The notes under the pieces are model-generated. The model was not told the DNA's origin and did no database searches. It saw only the letters and a program-made list of their open reading frames with translations. From the NCBI RefSeq assembly GCF_037996825.1, contig NZ_JBBNAC010000001.1:310001-374000 (forward strand): DNA of 64,000 bases, given 5' to 3'. Of the stretch, positions 24,628-33,573 are shown piece after piece (within the stretch, counting starts at the first letter, position 1; each line of letters starts with the position of its first letter). The position numbers were made by a program, and so were the translations under genes. The DNA is from Bdellovibrio sp. BCCA (GTDB lineage Bacteria; Bdellovibrionota; Bdellovibrionia; Bdellovibrionales; Bdellovibrionaceae).

Positions 24628-27007
24628 GAAACGCGACTTCACGAAAACACCGGAGCCTCGCTCTTCTCCGAAAAAGAAAAAGGGGAAAGAGGCTCCGCTG
24701 ATGTTTGTGGTGCAAGAACATCATGCTTCGCATTTACATTATGATTTTCGTTTGGAATGGGGCGGAGTTTTAAAAAGTTGGGCCGTGCCGAAAGGTCCGT
24801 CGATGGACCCTAAAACGAAGCGCCTTGCTGTCGAAACAGAAGATCATCCACTGTCCTATGGAACATTTGAAGGCGTTATTCCTAAAGATCAATACGGCGC
24901 AGGCCGAGTTTATATTTGGGATACCGGAACGTGGGAACCGATCGGCAATGCTCGAGAAGGATTTAAAAAAGGGCATCTTGAATTTAAACTCAAAGGCAAA
25001 AGGCTTCACGGTCATTGGATCTTGGTCAAAACCCAACGTGGTTCGGGAAGCAAAGCTCAGTGGCTGTTAATTAAACGAACCGATGAATACGCATCGACCG
25101 GAGAAGAATTAAAAAAAAAGTCCGTAAAAAAAATCCCGCAATTCATCTCGCCGGAACTCGCAGAACTCGCCAAGGAACCACCGGAAGGGGAAAAGTGGCT
25201 ACACGAAACAAAGTATGACGGCTACCGCACGCAAGCGCATATCGAAAAAGGAAAAGTAAATCTTTATACGCGCAGCGGACTTGATTGGACAAACAAATAT
25301 CCTTACGTCGCCGAAGCCATTGCGCAATTACCAGTACAGAACGCCATTGTTGACGGAGAGGTCGTGTGGGTTGATGCCGAAGGACGAACTGATTTTCAAA
25401 AATTACAAAATGCTTTGAAAGAAAAAAACCAGGGACGGTTAGTCTATTATGCTTTTGATCTTTTATTTTTAAATGGCGAAGACTGTCGGGAATTTCCACT
25501 GCGAGAACGAAAACACCGTCTTGAAAAATTGGTGCACTCTTTAAAACACCCTTTGATTCGCTATAGTGATCATATCGAAGGTCATGCGAAAGCATTTTTG
25601 GAAACGGCCTGTGCTTACAAACTAGAGGGAATCATTTCGAAAAACAGTGAAAGTTTATATTCTTCTGGTCGGAGTGGATCTTGGATTAAAACAAAATGCA
25701 AAATGCAGCAAGAGTTTGTCGTTGGCGGCTACGCTGAAGGAAAAGGAGCCAGAGCGAGCTTCGGAGCGTTACTTTTAGGAGTCTATGAAGGTGGCAAGCT
25801 CAAGTACGCTGGCAAAACGGGAACAGGATTCACCGAAAAATCAGCTACGGATGTTTTAAAAAAATTAAAACGCCTTGAAACCTCCAAATCTCCTTTTTCT
25901 TTGAATGCTCCGAAAGGGAAGGGCCTGCATTGGGTGAAGCCCGAACTTGTCGCTGATGTCGCTTTTGCCAATTGGACAAATGACGACATCTTGCGAACGG
26001 CCGTTTTTCATGGATTGCGTGAAGACAAGCCCGCAAAAGAAGTGAAAATAGAAAAAGCAAAACCGCTTGAGGAAATCGCAGAGGTTGAGAAACCAAAAAA
26101 AGGATTTAAACCTGCAAAAAATCTTGAGCCTCTCAGAGCGATTTCAAATCCGGATAAAGTCCTTTTTAAAAAAGAAGGTATAACTAAGCTTGAGGTCGCG
26201 CGGTATTATCAGGATATTGCTTCGCTAATTCTTCCTCATATTGCAGATCGTCCTTTAGCTCTTTTAAGATGCCCGGAAGGAACATCAAAAAAATGTTTTT
26301 TTCAAAAACACATATCAGGCGAAATTCCTCCTGACATCACACCGGTGACCATCAGGGAAAAAAGCGGTTCTAAGGATTACCTCACGATTGATTCCAAAGA
26401 GGGACTGTTGTCGTTGACTCAAATGGGTGCATTTGAAATGCACGCGTGGGGATGCCATAGTGGCAATATCGAATATCCTGATCAGATAGTGATGGATTTA
26501 GATCCCGGACCCGGAGTTGAGTGGGATCATGTTATTGAAGCTGCTTTCAAACTTCGTGAAATTTTTGATGGTATTGATTTAAAAAGTTTCGTGAAGATTT
26601 CCGGAGGTAAAGGTCTGCATGTTCAGGTGCCGATTGCGCCACTTTACTCTTGGGAGCAGATCAAAAGTTTCACCAGAACGGTAGGCGAAGAACTGGTCTC
26701 GCGTCATCCCGACGAATACACCGTCGTCATGTCGAAACAAAAACGAAGCAAAAGAATCTTTATTGATTACCTGAGAAACGGACGCGGTGCCACGGCTGTT
26801 GTGCCGTATGTGTTAAGGGCGCGTCCAATGAGCAGTGTGGCCATGCCTTTGTCCTGGGAAGAGCTTCTAGATATTGAGGGACCTGACGTGTTCACTTTAA
26901 AAAGAACTTATGAACATTTAAGTAAACGTAAGAAAGATCCATGGCGAGACTTTTTTAAGAAAGAACAAAAGATCTCAATTCTTAAGCCGACAGTTGCTAG
27001 TGGTTAG
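24605..27007 (+). CDS. ligD: multifunctional ATP-dependent DNA ligase LigD
   Basis: An 800-aa protein with three domains in the order phosphoesterase-ligase-polymerase. 3'-phosphoesterase ~30-160 (VQEHHASHLHYDFRLEW, DPKTKRLAVETEDHPLSY); ligase ~185-490 with nucleotidyl-accepting K203 in ETKYDGYR; primase-polymerase ~520-790 with DLDPGPG and SGGKGLHVQVP. It processes and seals double-strand breaks held by Ku. The order differs from Mycobacterium (Pol-PE-Lig) and matches the Pseudomonas type. It overlaps the Ku gene by 23 nt. Useful to a predator exposed to DNA damage in a non-growing attack phase (inference). Confidence 0.95.
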   Translation: MPLREYIKKRDFTKTPEPRSSPKKKKGKEAPLMFVVQEHHASHLHYDFRLEWGGVLKSWAVPKGPSMDPKTKRLAVETEDHPLSYGTFEGVIPKDQYGAGRVYIWDTGTWEPIGNAREGFKKGHLEFKLKGKRLHGHWILVKTQRGSGSKAQWLLIKRTDEYASTGEELKKKSVKKIPQFISPELAELAKEPPEGEKWLHETKYDGYRTQAHIEKGKVNLYTRSGLDWTNKYPYVAEAIAQLPVQNAIVDGEVVWVDAEGRTDFQKLQNALKEKNQGRLVYYAFDLLFLNGEDCREFPLRERKHRLEKLVHSLKHPLIRYSDHIEGHAKAFLETACAYKLEGIISKNSESLYSSGRSGSWIKTKCKMQQEFVVGGYAEGKGARASFGALLLGVYEGGKLKYAGKTGTGFTEKSATDVLKKLKRLETSKSPFSLNAPKGKGLHWVKPELVADVAFANWTNDDILRTAVFHGLREDKPAKEVKIEKAKPLEEIAEVEKPKKGFKPAKNLEPLRAISNPDKVLFKKEGITKLEVARYYQDIASLILPHIADRPLALLRCPEGTSKKCFFQKHISGEIPPDITPVTIREKSGSKDYLTIDSKEGLLSLTQMGAFEMHAWGCHSGNIEYPDQIVMDLDPGPGVEWDHVIEAAFKLREIFDGIDLKSFVKISGGKGLHVQVPIAPLYSWEQIKSFTRTVGEELVSRHPDEYTVVMSKQKRSKRIFIDYLRNGRGATAVVPYVLRARPMSSVAMPLSWEELLDIEGPDVFTLKRTYEHLSKRKKDPWRDFFKKEQKISILKPTVASG

Positions 27008-27028
27008 GACTTATTTCATAGTGAAGAT

Positions 27029-29362
27029 ATGACACAAACACTTCCCAAAGAACTTACAAGTCTTGTCGATTGGTCGGTCAGTGAGTTAGGACGCGTGATT
27101 GAGTCCGAGCTGGGCACCAAAGGTTTTCAAAGAATTGAAAACATCCGTCGCTATGTCAAATCTGATAATGGTCAAAGCCTGCAAGGTCTTCTGAAACTGA
27201 AAAAAGATTTAGCGTCTTTGTCGTCTAAAGAGCGTTATGACATCGCTCATTCGTTTTCACTGATGTTGGAACTTATCAATGCCTGCGAGGCCGCTTATCG
27301 CACTTTTCGTCTTAAAGAAGAATTTAAAAAAGAAACTTTGGAGTCACACAGATACGGTCGTATCATTCATGTTTTGACGGCTCATCCGACAGAATCCCGT
27401 AATCCCGACATCATTTATTATTTTAAAAAGATTCAAACGCTTTTAGAAAAACATTTAGATCACTCTGAAGACCAAGATTTACAGGACCTGCACGTCTTAA
27501 TTAAATGGGTGTGGCGCATTCCCATGTCCAAACAAAGAAAGCCCTCGGTGATGGATGAGGCCGAGTATATTTACTCCTTGGCTTTGCAAAAAGATATTTT
27601 GGATGTGTTCATTCAACAAAGAAAACTAAAGCTGCCATTTTATATTCGTACCTGGGTCGGTGGAGATAAAGACGGTCATCCCGGTGTCGATGAAAAGACG
27701 ATGCTCGGAAGTTTGCAGATGGCGCGAGGATTTTTGCTGGAATGGATTCACGAAAAACTGCGAAACTATTTTGCTGACCTAGAGCCACTTGCACATTCTT
27801 GGGACAAAAAGAAAGTTCAGGCCCTTATTCTGCAATCAAAAAAAATCAGATCGCATCTGACGAAAATTCAAAAAATTCGCACGGGAGACTCTCATCGAGT
27901 CCACGCGCTAAAACAGATTCTGGATCAGACCGCGAAGACTTATAAAAGTATCTTTACTGTAGAATCCCCAAGCCTTTTTGAAATTCGCGAATTAATGAAG
28001 ATTTTCCCGGGCCTTGTGGTTCCTTTGGAGCTTCGTGAAGACAGCTCTTTGGTGCATGAATCTTTAAAGGGAAGCCCTCGTAAATATGCTATTTCGAGAA
28101 TGCTTAAGGCCTTGGCGCAGATCTCACCTCAACATGATCCCCGGTTTTATGTGCGTGGATTTGTTCTAAGTCATACCGAGTCCGCTCAAGATATTATTGC
28201 CGGAATTTCGCTTGCTGAAAGATTTTTGGGAAAGGCGCGTTTGCCCATAGTCCCTCTTTTTGAAAGTGCTAATGCTTTAGAATCTGGCGTCTCTATCATC
28301 GAAGAATTTTTGAAAAGTCCCCAGCGTCGTCAGCTTATTCAAAAGTATTGGTCCAAAAAATTGGAAGTGATGGTGGGATACTCGGATTCTGCGAAAGAAA
28401 ACGGTTCTTTCCCATCGCGTTTTTTAATTCACTCTGCCCTGGAGCGTTTGGAAGCGGCTATCAAAAAACACGGTCTCGTTCCCATTTTCTTCCACGGTTC
28501 TGGGGGAAGCGTGGAGCGGGGAGGCGGTTCGGTTCAAGAGCAAACTGAGTGGTGGCCTGAGTCAGCGTTAGCAACCGTGAAAGCCACCGTTCAGGGAGAA
28601 ATGATTTATCGCAACTACACGTCGCCAGAAATTCTTTTAAGGCAGCTTGAAAGATTTGCGGCGGCTCGTGATCAGGGAAGAAAGAAAGTCCCAGCCAAAG
28701 AATCCGTGGAAAAAGACCTGCAAAGGCTTTCTGATTTTGTGCAGAATGAATATCGTGAGATTTTGAAAGCCCCGCACTTTTTAGAACTAATCGAGTGGGC
28801 GACGCCGTATTCGTTTATGAAAGACTTGCGAATGGGTTCGCGTCCGTCGAAACGCCAAGGTGCCGTTGATTTAACAAATCTCCGGGCGATTCCGTGGGTG
28901 CTTTGCTGGACCCAGACACGAGCGCTGTTCCCGAGTTGGTGGGGTGTCGGGAGTTTTTGGCAAACACTTTCATCAGAAGAAAAATCTCGATATCAAAAAG
29001 CTTTTGCGCAAAGTTCTCTTTTTAGGTCCTATATTAAAGTTTTGGGATTTACTTTAGAAAAAATCGAGTTGGATATTTTTGCGATGTATCTGCATTCTTC
29101 GCGTCTTCCTAAAGAAGTGGCCGATTCATTTGTCGCACGCTTTGAAAAAGAGTTTGCGGCTTGTAAGAAAGCCGTTCACGAAATCACCGGAGAGAAAAGT
29201 CTTTTGTGGTATCGCCCTTGGTTAGAAACCAGTATTTCACTGCGTTCTCCGTTGATTCATCCTTTGAATGTCCTGCAGCTTTTGGCGCTGCAAGACAAAG
29301 ACATTCTTCTTTTGCGAGAAACTGTTACGGGTATCGCGAGTGGTATGTTGACGACCGGTTAA
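27029..29362 (+). CDS. ppc: phosphoenolpyruvate carboxylase
   Basis: A 777-aa PEPC. Catalytic motifs: VLTAHPTESR (His, ~residue 117), WVGGDKDGHPGV (~210), VGYSDSAKENGSF (~450), FFHGSGGSVERGGG (~490) with the flexible-loop Arg, and QGEMIYRNY. The C-terminus TVTGIASGMLTTG matches the conserved end, but QNTG is replaced by LTTG. It is shorter than E. coli PEPC (~880), as in many bacterial variants. It forms oxaloacetate from PEP and bicarbonate to refill the TCA cycle. It lies 21 nt after ligD, perhaps by read-through; no functional link is obvious. Confidence 0.92.
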   Translation: MTQTLPKELTSLVDWSVSELGRVIESELGTKGFQRIENIRRYVKSDNGQSLQGLLKLKKDLASLSSKERYDIAHSFSLMLELINACEAAYRTFRLKEEFKKETLESHRYGRIIHVLTAHPTESRNPDIIYYFKKIQTLLEKHLDHSEDQDLQDLHVLIKWVWRIPMSKQRKPSVMDEAEYIYSLALQKDILDVFIQQRKLKLPFYIRTWVGGDKDGHPGVDEKTMLGSLQMARGFLLEWIHEKLRNYFADLEPLAHSWDKKKVQALILQSKKIRSHLTKIQKIRTGDSHRVHALKQILDQTAKTYKSIFTVESPSLFEIRELMKIFPGLVVPLELREDSSLVHESLKGSPRKYAISRMLKALAQISPQHDPRFYVRGFVLSHTESAQDIIAGISLAERFLGKARLPIVPLFESANALESGVSIIEEFLKSPQRRQLIQKYWSKKLEVMVGYSDSAKENGSFPSRFLIHSALERLEAAIKKHGLVPIFFHGSGGSVERGGGSVQEQTEWWPESALATVKATVQGEMIYRNYTSPEILLRQLERFAAARDQGRKKVPAKESVEKDLQRLSDFVQNEYREILKAPHFLELIEWATPYSFMKDLRMGSRPSKRQGAVDLTNLRAIPWVLCWTQTRALFPSWWGVGSFWQTLSSEEKSRYQKAFAQSSLFRSYIKVLGFTLEKIELDIFAMYLHSSRLPKEVADSFVARFEKEFAACKKAVHEITGEKSLLWYRPWLETSISLRSPLIHPLNVLQLLALQDKDILLLRETVTGIASGMLTTG

Positions 29363-29470
29363 ATGACAGTCTCATCGGTGCATCTTTGACTCTGGCATTC
29401 TCTTTGAATAGAGCTATTCAGGGTGGAAAATCTGGTAGCAAAAAGCTCCAGCCATCACAAAGGGGGATTT

Positions 29471-30031
29471 ATGAGTAAAGGCGCTTTGATTCTAGCAACT
29501 GGTTTTCTCTTTGTTGTTCAAGCTAAAGCTTTGAATTTAGGAACTGTCGAAATCGCGGGAAATGCCTGCGAAAACCAAGTTGGAACTCATGATGTCACGG
29601 AAGTGAGCGAAGGGCGTTTTGTCATTCCCACTGGATTGTATCTGAAAAAAGAAGAAGACAAGCGTATCGCGAGAGGCACGTGTACTTTTGCTCTTCCTCT
29701 TAAGGCATCAGTCGGGAAGAAAATTGTAGTTTCTGACAGTCATCAATTAGCAAGTCTTCGCGCTTATCCTGCGCAAACAAAAGCACGCATTGATTTGGAA
29801 ATTTTTAAAGCGGGCAGCCAAGGCGTAAAACAAATCTTGGAAGTCGAGGCCATCGACCAAGCTTCCAAAGTAAATAAATCTTTGGGTCAACAAGAGGCCA
29901 TGGTTGAAACCGAGTGTGGAGGCTCTGCCATCCTTCGCGGGAATTTAGCCGCAACATTGATGGGCGAAGGAAAAGCCAGAGCCTTTGCGCGCAATCTTTA
30001 CCTTAATATCGCAGAAGTCGACTGCAATTAA
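29471..30031 (+). CDS. small exported protein, DUF4360-like
   Basis: A 186-aa protein from ATG 29471 with GGGG upstream and a signal peptide ([19 protein letters not shown]). Cys residues at NACEN, GTCTF, TECGG and VDCN are spaced as in DUF4360 secreted proteins, where an early CP/C motif, a central TCTFALPL strand and a late CG motif recur; I assign it only tentatively. It is predicted to be a small beta-rich, disulfide-bonded extracytoplasmic protein of unknown function. It stands alone between ppc and plsC. Confidence 0.7.
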   Translation: MSKGALILATGFLFVVQAKALNLGTVEIAGNACENQVGTHDVTEVSEGRFVIPTGLYLKKEEDKRIARGTCTFALPLKASVGKKIVVSDSHQLASLRAYPAQTKARIDLEIFKAGSQGVKQILEVEAIDQASKVNKSLGQQEAMVETECGGSAILRGNLAATLMGEGKARAFARNLYLNIAEVDCN

Positions 30032-30187
30032 GGATTGGGGTTGGCAAAGTAAACTCACTTCTGCGTTCTGGGCGAACGTAGGAAACTCCTTAAAACGCCT
30101 TGCAAATGAGGAAGACCTAAGAATCTTATTTTGTGCGCCCAGAGTTGTCCGCAAGACCCTTGACGATTTTAGCCCAAGCGGATTTAA

Positions 30188-31033
30188 ATGAAGTCTGTGG
30201 AAGAAATTCAAGCCGGACTTCGCGGAGTCTACAGATTTATTTTATTCGTTCTTGTGATCCTCAGTTTTCTTATGTGGTCTTTTGTTTGCCATTGGACGAT
30301 TCGCGATCCTGAAAAACGTCTTCGTCGCTTTTCTCGCAACACACAGTTTTTCTGTGGTTTGATGATCAAAGGATTGGGCTTAAAACTCAACGTCGTTAAC
30401 AAGCCTTCTGATGATCAGAAATTTTTAGTCGTCAGCAATCACATGGGTTTTGTAGATATTCTTTCATTGGCGACGTGTTTCCCCATGCTCTTTGTGACTT
30501 CAAATGAAATGCGCGAAACTCCGTTTTTAGGACTTCTTACGGAAATGGGTGGCTGCATTTATGTTGAGCGACGTAGCCGCACGAAAATTTTAGATGAAAT
30601 GAAATCCATAGTTTCCTCTCTGAAAAATGGTTTCAGAGTCGTCTTGTATCCAGAAGCAACGTCTACAAACGGTGAAAAAGTTTTGCCATTTAAAAAGACT
30701 TTGATGATGGCGGCCGCACAAGCGGGCGTGCCGATTCAGCCTGTCGTCATTAACTTCCGTGAAATCAATGGCGAAGAATTTTCGCTCAAGTGGCGCGACC
30801 ATGTTTGTTGGTACGGTGACATTCCTTTTGTCACTTCAATGTGGAAGACCATGACCTTGAAATCTGTCACGGCGGAAATTGAGTTTTTAGAACAAATCCA
30901 CACAACAGTCGAAGATGACCGTGGTGTGATTGCCGAAAAAGCTCATGCAATGATTGCGGCGAAGTTTGTACCTGTAAAAGGCCTTCCTGATACGGCCCCG
31001 ACTCCTGCCGACATGGAAGCAGATCCTACTTGA
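30188..31033 (+). CDS. plsC: 1-acyl-sn-glycerol-3-phosphate acyltransferase family protein
   Basis: A 281-aa membrane-bound acyltransferase. One N-terminal helix (~15-35) is followed by the PlsC domain: catalytic NHMGFVD (H85-x4-D90), YVERRSRTK, and the substrate motif LYPEATSTNGEKVLPFK (~152-168; EGT replaced by EAT), then VPIQPVVINF. It transfers an acyl chain to a lysophosphatidic acid or a related lyso-lipid. With the OlsB-like gene at 22759 an OlsA-type role in ornithine lipid synthesis is a possible alternative. dinB follows 32 nt downstream. Confidence 0.85.
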   Translation: MKSVEEIQAGLRGVYRFILFVLVILSFLMWSFVCHWTIRDPEKRLRRFSRNTQFFCGLMIKGLGLKLNVVNKPSDDQKFLVVSNHMGFVDILSLATCFPMLFVTSNEMRETPFLGLLTEMGGCIYVERRSRTKILDEMKSIVSSLKNGFRVVLYPEATSTNGEKVLPFKKTLMMAAAQAGVPIQPVVINFREINGEEFSLKWRDHVCWYGDIPFVTSMWKTMTLKSVTAEIEFLEQIHTTVEDDRGVIAEKAHAMIAAKFVPVKGLPDTAPTPADMEADPT

Positions 31034-31065
31034 TTTCATAATTTAGATATGTAAATAATGTGTAA

Positions 31066-32136
31066 ATGAAGAAGATCATTCATGTCGACATGGACTGCTT
31101 TTACGCGGCCGTGGAGGTGAAATACCGCCCAGAACTCAAAGGGAAGCCTTTAGGAATCGGTGGACCTCCAAACACTCGCAGTGTTCTTACGACCGCAAGC
31201 TACGAGGCACGCAAATTTGGTGTGCGCTCGGCCATGCCTTCTTCGCAAGCTGTGCGTTTGTGCCCGCAGTTGATTTTAGTTCCTCCGCATTTTGACTTGT
31301 ACAAAGCTGAGAGTCGCAAAGTCCGTGAAATTCTTCAAAGATTCACAAACAAAATTGAACCGTTGTCGTTGGATGAAGCGTATTTAGATGTCACTGAGTG
31401 CACTCAATTTGGTGGCAGTGCCACGCTGATTGCCCAAGAAATCCGTCGTTTGATTTACACAGAACTCAATCTCACGGCCTCAGCTGGTGTAGCTCCAAAT
31501 AAGTTCCTCGCAAAGATCGCCAGCGATTGGAAAAAACCCAACGGTCAATTCGTGATCCGTCCGCAAGATGTTTCAGCTTTTGTGAAAGACCTTCCGGTTG
31601 AAAAAATCTTTGGCGTTGGCAAAGTAACCGCGCAAAAGATGCACGATCTGGGTCTTTACACTTGTGGTGACATTCAGAAGTATACGGTCTTAGAGCTTCA
31701 GACTTGGTTCGGTTCTCGCGCCCAAGAACTTTATGACTTTGCTCGCGGTGAAGATCACCGTGAAGTGATCACCGAGTGGGAAAGAAAATCTCTCACGGTG
31801 GAAGAGACCTTCAATAAAGATCTGCAAACTTTGGAAGATTGTCTTAAGACTCTTCCGCCGATTTATGAAGACTTCCTCTATCGTCTTGAAAAAGGGGAGT
31901 ATCAAGATCGCATCAAAGGTATTGTCGTGAAATTAAAGTTCTTCGATTTTAAACAGACAACATGCGAAGAAGTTTTTCATGAAGTTCCTGTCATCGAAGA
32001 TTTTGAGCGCTTGCTTGAGAACGCGTGGAATCGTCGTGGAGTTCCGGTGCGACTTGTGGGGCTTGGAGTTCGTTTGGGATCACAGAAGAAAGAATCCCCA
32101 CGCATTGACTCATCGCAATTAAGATTCGCAATCTAA
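31066..32136 (+). CDS. dinB: DNA polymerase IV (Y family)
   Basis: A 356-aa Y-family polymerase: HVDMDCFYAAVEV (metal-binding D8), a YEARKFGVRSAMPS finger region, SLDEAYLDVTE (catalytic D/E at ~105), helix-hairpin-helix PVEKIFGVGKVTAQKM and a C-terminal little-finger domain ending in VRLVGLGVRLG. It performs error-prone translesion synthesis. The C-terminal beta-clamp peptide is not obvious; the protein ends SQLRFAI, which resembles a weak QL-x-F clamp motif. It follows plsC by 32 nt. Confidence 0.93.
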   Translation: MKKIIHVDMDCFYAAVEVKYRPELKGKPLGIGGPPNTRSVLTTASYEARKFGVRSAMPSSQAVRLCPQLILVPPHFDLYKAESRKVREILQRFTNKIEPLSLDEAYLDVTECTQFGGSATLIAQEIRRLIYTELNLTASAGVAPNKFLAKIASDWKKPNGQFVIRPQDVSAFVKDLPVEKIFGVGKVTAQKMHDLGLYTCGDIQKYTVLELQTWFGSRAQELYDFARGEDHREVITEWERKSLTVEETFNKDLQTLEDCLKTLPPIYEDFLYRLEKGEYQDRIKGIVVKLKFFDFKQTTCEEVFHEVPVIEDFERLLENAWNRRGVPVRLVGLGVRLGSQKKESPRIDSSQLRFAI

Positions 32137-32271
32137 AGTACTTCTGCTGTCTCAATTATTTTTTCGAAAACCTTTTAGTGGTGCGCTTTGTTTTGGCACT
32201 TTCGTTGCTTCCTTGTCGGACTGCTCAATGGGCGGTGCCAAAGAGACATCGCTTTAAAAGAAAGGACCACT

Positions 32272-32895
32272 ATGAAGAAGATTATTCTATCAGGGCTTCT
32301 CATCACCACTTTGTTTTGTAATACAGGCTGTGATTCTTCGGATATTGCAGCAGGAGCTATCGGCGTTGCCATCGGCATTGGCATTGGTGCCGGCGACCAT
32401 GGCCATGGTCACCATCATGATCGTCGTCCTCCACGTTATCGTGAATGCGGAAGATATCGCTGTTATGAAGCCAACACGCAAATTGATTTGGGAACAAATC
32501 CAGAAGCTGTGGCATTCGCTCAAAGACATCAAATAAGCCTGCAAGCTGCAGAGCAAATTCAAGATGCTTTTGCGAAAGTATCAACAGAGGGCTTGAATGC
32601 CTTTACTCGCATTGGTTTGAATCAGAAAGACATCAAAGCGATCAGCAAAAGAAGTCTTCCAGATCCAGACTCTTTAGCGTTAATGGCGCAAAAATTAGAT
32701 ATGTCACAGGCGCAAGCGCGCGATTTAATGAAAGCCGTAGTTGCTGATTTTGATGCCCAGGCATCTGATGTGAGCAGTGCTTATTGGCAATCGTGCATGG
32801 CTAAAGGAAAGTGGAAAACTCCGCAAAATATGATTTGCAAAAAAACTTTCTGGCCTGGTTGCAGTCCTGAAACGGGCGCGACTCTTTGTTATTAA
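32272..32895 (+). CDS. putative lipoprotein with His-rich segment
   Basis: A 207-aa protein. The N-terminus MKKIILSGLLITTLFCNTGC is a lipoprotein-like signal with cysteine 20 as the possible acylation site (lipobox NTGC, atypical at -3). It is followed by a Gly/Ile-rich segment and HGHGHHHDRR, a possible metal-binding stretch. The C-terminal half is helical and ends with several Cys (SCMAKGKW, ICKK, GCSPE, LCY). I recognise no family. ATG 32272 has AAAGGA upstream; the frame is open 84 nt further without protein character. A hairpin follows at 32906. Confidence 0.7.
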   Translation: MKKIILSGLLITTLFCNTGCDSSDIAAGAIGVAIGIGIGAGDHGHGHHHDRRPPRYRECGRYRCYEANTQIDLGTNPEAVAFAQRHQISLQAAEQIQDAFAKVSTEGLNAFTRIGLNQKDIKAISKRSLPDPDSLALMAQKLDMSQAQARDLMKAVVADFDAQASDVSSAYWQSCMAKGKWKTPQNMICKKTFWPGCSPETGATLCY

Positions 32896-32905
32896 TATGT
32901 CCTTT

Positions 32906-32940
32906 GGCAGAGTCAGGACCTTAGGGTCTTGGTCTCTGCC
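32906..32940 (+). terminator. imperfect hairpin after lipoprotein gene
   Basis: GGCAGAG at 32906 pairs with CTCTGCC ending at 32940, with an inner GGACC/GGTCT pairing and a TTAG loop. It lies 10 nt after the stop. There is no clear T-run, so it may be a transcript-end structure rather than a strong terminator. Confidence 0.45.
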
Positions 32941-32977
32941 GCTCTCTTCGAGTAAAATATTTTTGAAGGGAGATTTT

Positions 32978-33106
32978 ATGATCAGCCTCTGGATTGTTAT
33001 TTTAACTATGGCGATTGTTCTTGCGGGAGCTTACTTCGTTTACAAAATGAATAAAACGGATGCTCTTAAAGTGGACCGTCGTCATCGTCATCATCCGAAA
33101 ACTTAA
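32978..33106 (+). CDS. small single-pass membrane protein
   Basis: A 42-aa protein: ATG 32978 with GAAGGGAG upstream, one hydrophobic helix (SLWIVILTMAIVLAGAYFVY) and a basic His-rich tail (KVDRRHRHHPKT). The ribosome site, size and topology are convincing for a small membrane protein, but there is no known family. The tail would lie in the cytoplasm by the positive-inside rule. It follows the lipoprotein gene across a hairpin. Confidence 0.55.
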   Translation: MISLWIVILTMAIVLAGAYFVYKMNKTDALKVDRRHRHHPKT

Positions 33107-33145
33107 ATCTCATTCTGAGACAACCCAGGTTTTTGGCATAAATTT

Positions 33146-33171
33146 GGTATTTCAAAAAAGTATGAAATACC
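33146..33171. terminator. hairpin between small membrane protein and ArsC-like gene
   Basis: A 9-bp perfect stem GGTATTTCA / TGAAATACC with an 8-nt loop between converging genes. T-runs are weak on both sides, so termination is only plausible. Confidence 0.4.
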
Positions 33172-33213
33172 TTCTGAGGAAGTGCCTTTTTTATTTTCGT
33201 CTCAAAAAGAATC

Positions 33214-33573
33214 CTAGAAAACTTTTTTCCATTCGTCTTCTTTAAACCCGACAAGATGAATATCGTCACCGATGACGAACGGTCTTTTCACCAACTTGCC
33301 GTTTTCAGAAAGAAGTTTGATCGCTTCAGCTTCAGTCATAGACGGAAGCTTTTCGCTCAGCTTCATTTCTTTATAGACAAGGCCTGACGTATTAAAGAGA
33401 TTGCGAATGCCGCCGCCGCGTTCTTTCAAAGCGGCAAGCATTTCTTTAAGTTCTTTTTGTGAAGGAGCTTTATCGACAATAGGAAGTTTGTCGTATTTCA
33501 CTTTCTTAGCATCTAAGATTTTCAAAGCCTTCACACATGTGGAACATTTCGCGTATTCGTAAACTTTAAGCAT
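33214..33573 (-). CDS. ArsC/Spx-family thioredoxin-fold protein
   Basis: A 119-aa ArsC-family protein with an N-terminal CSTC motif (YEYAKCSTCVKALKIL), a helix rich in KELKEMLAAL, IRNLFNTSGLVYKEMKL, and the C-terminal LVKRPFVIGDDIHLVGFKEDEW in which the conserved RP of the family is present. The CxxC form resembles Spx/MgsR or the YffB group more than true arsenate reductase. It may be a thiol-redox protein or regulator. The start overlaps the last 8 nt of the arginase-family gene (ATGCTTAA), so the two are translationally coupled. Confidence 0.85.
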   Translation of the reverse strand: MLKVYEYAKCSTCVKALKILDAKKVKYDKLPIVDKAPSQKELKEMLAALKERGGGIRNLFNTSGLVYKEMKLSEKLPSMTEAEAIKLLSENGKLVKRPFVIGDDIHLVGFKEDEWKKVF

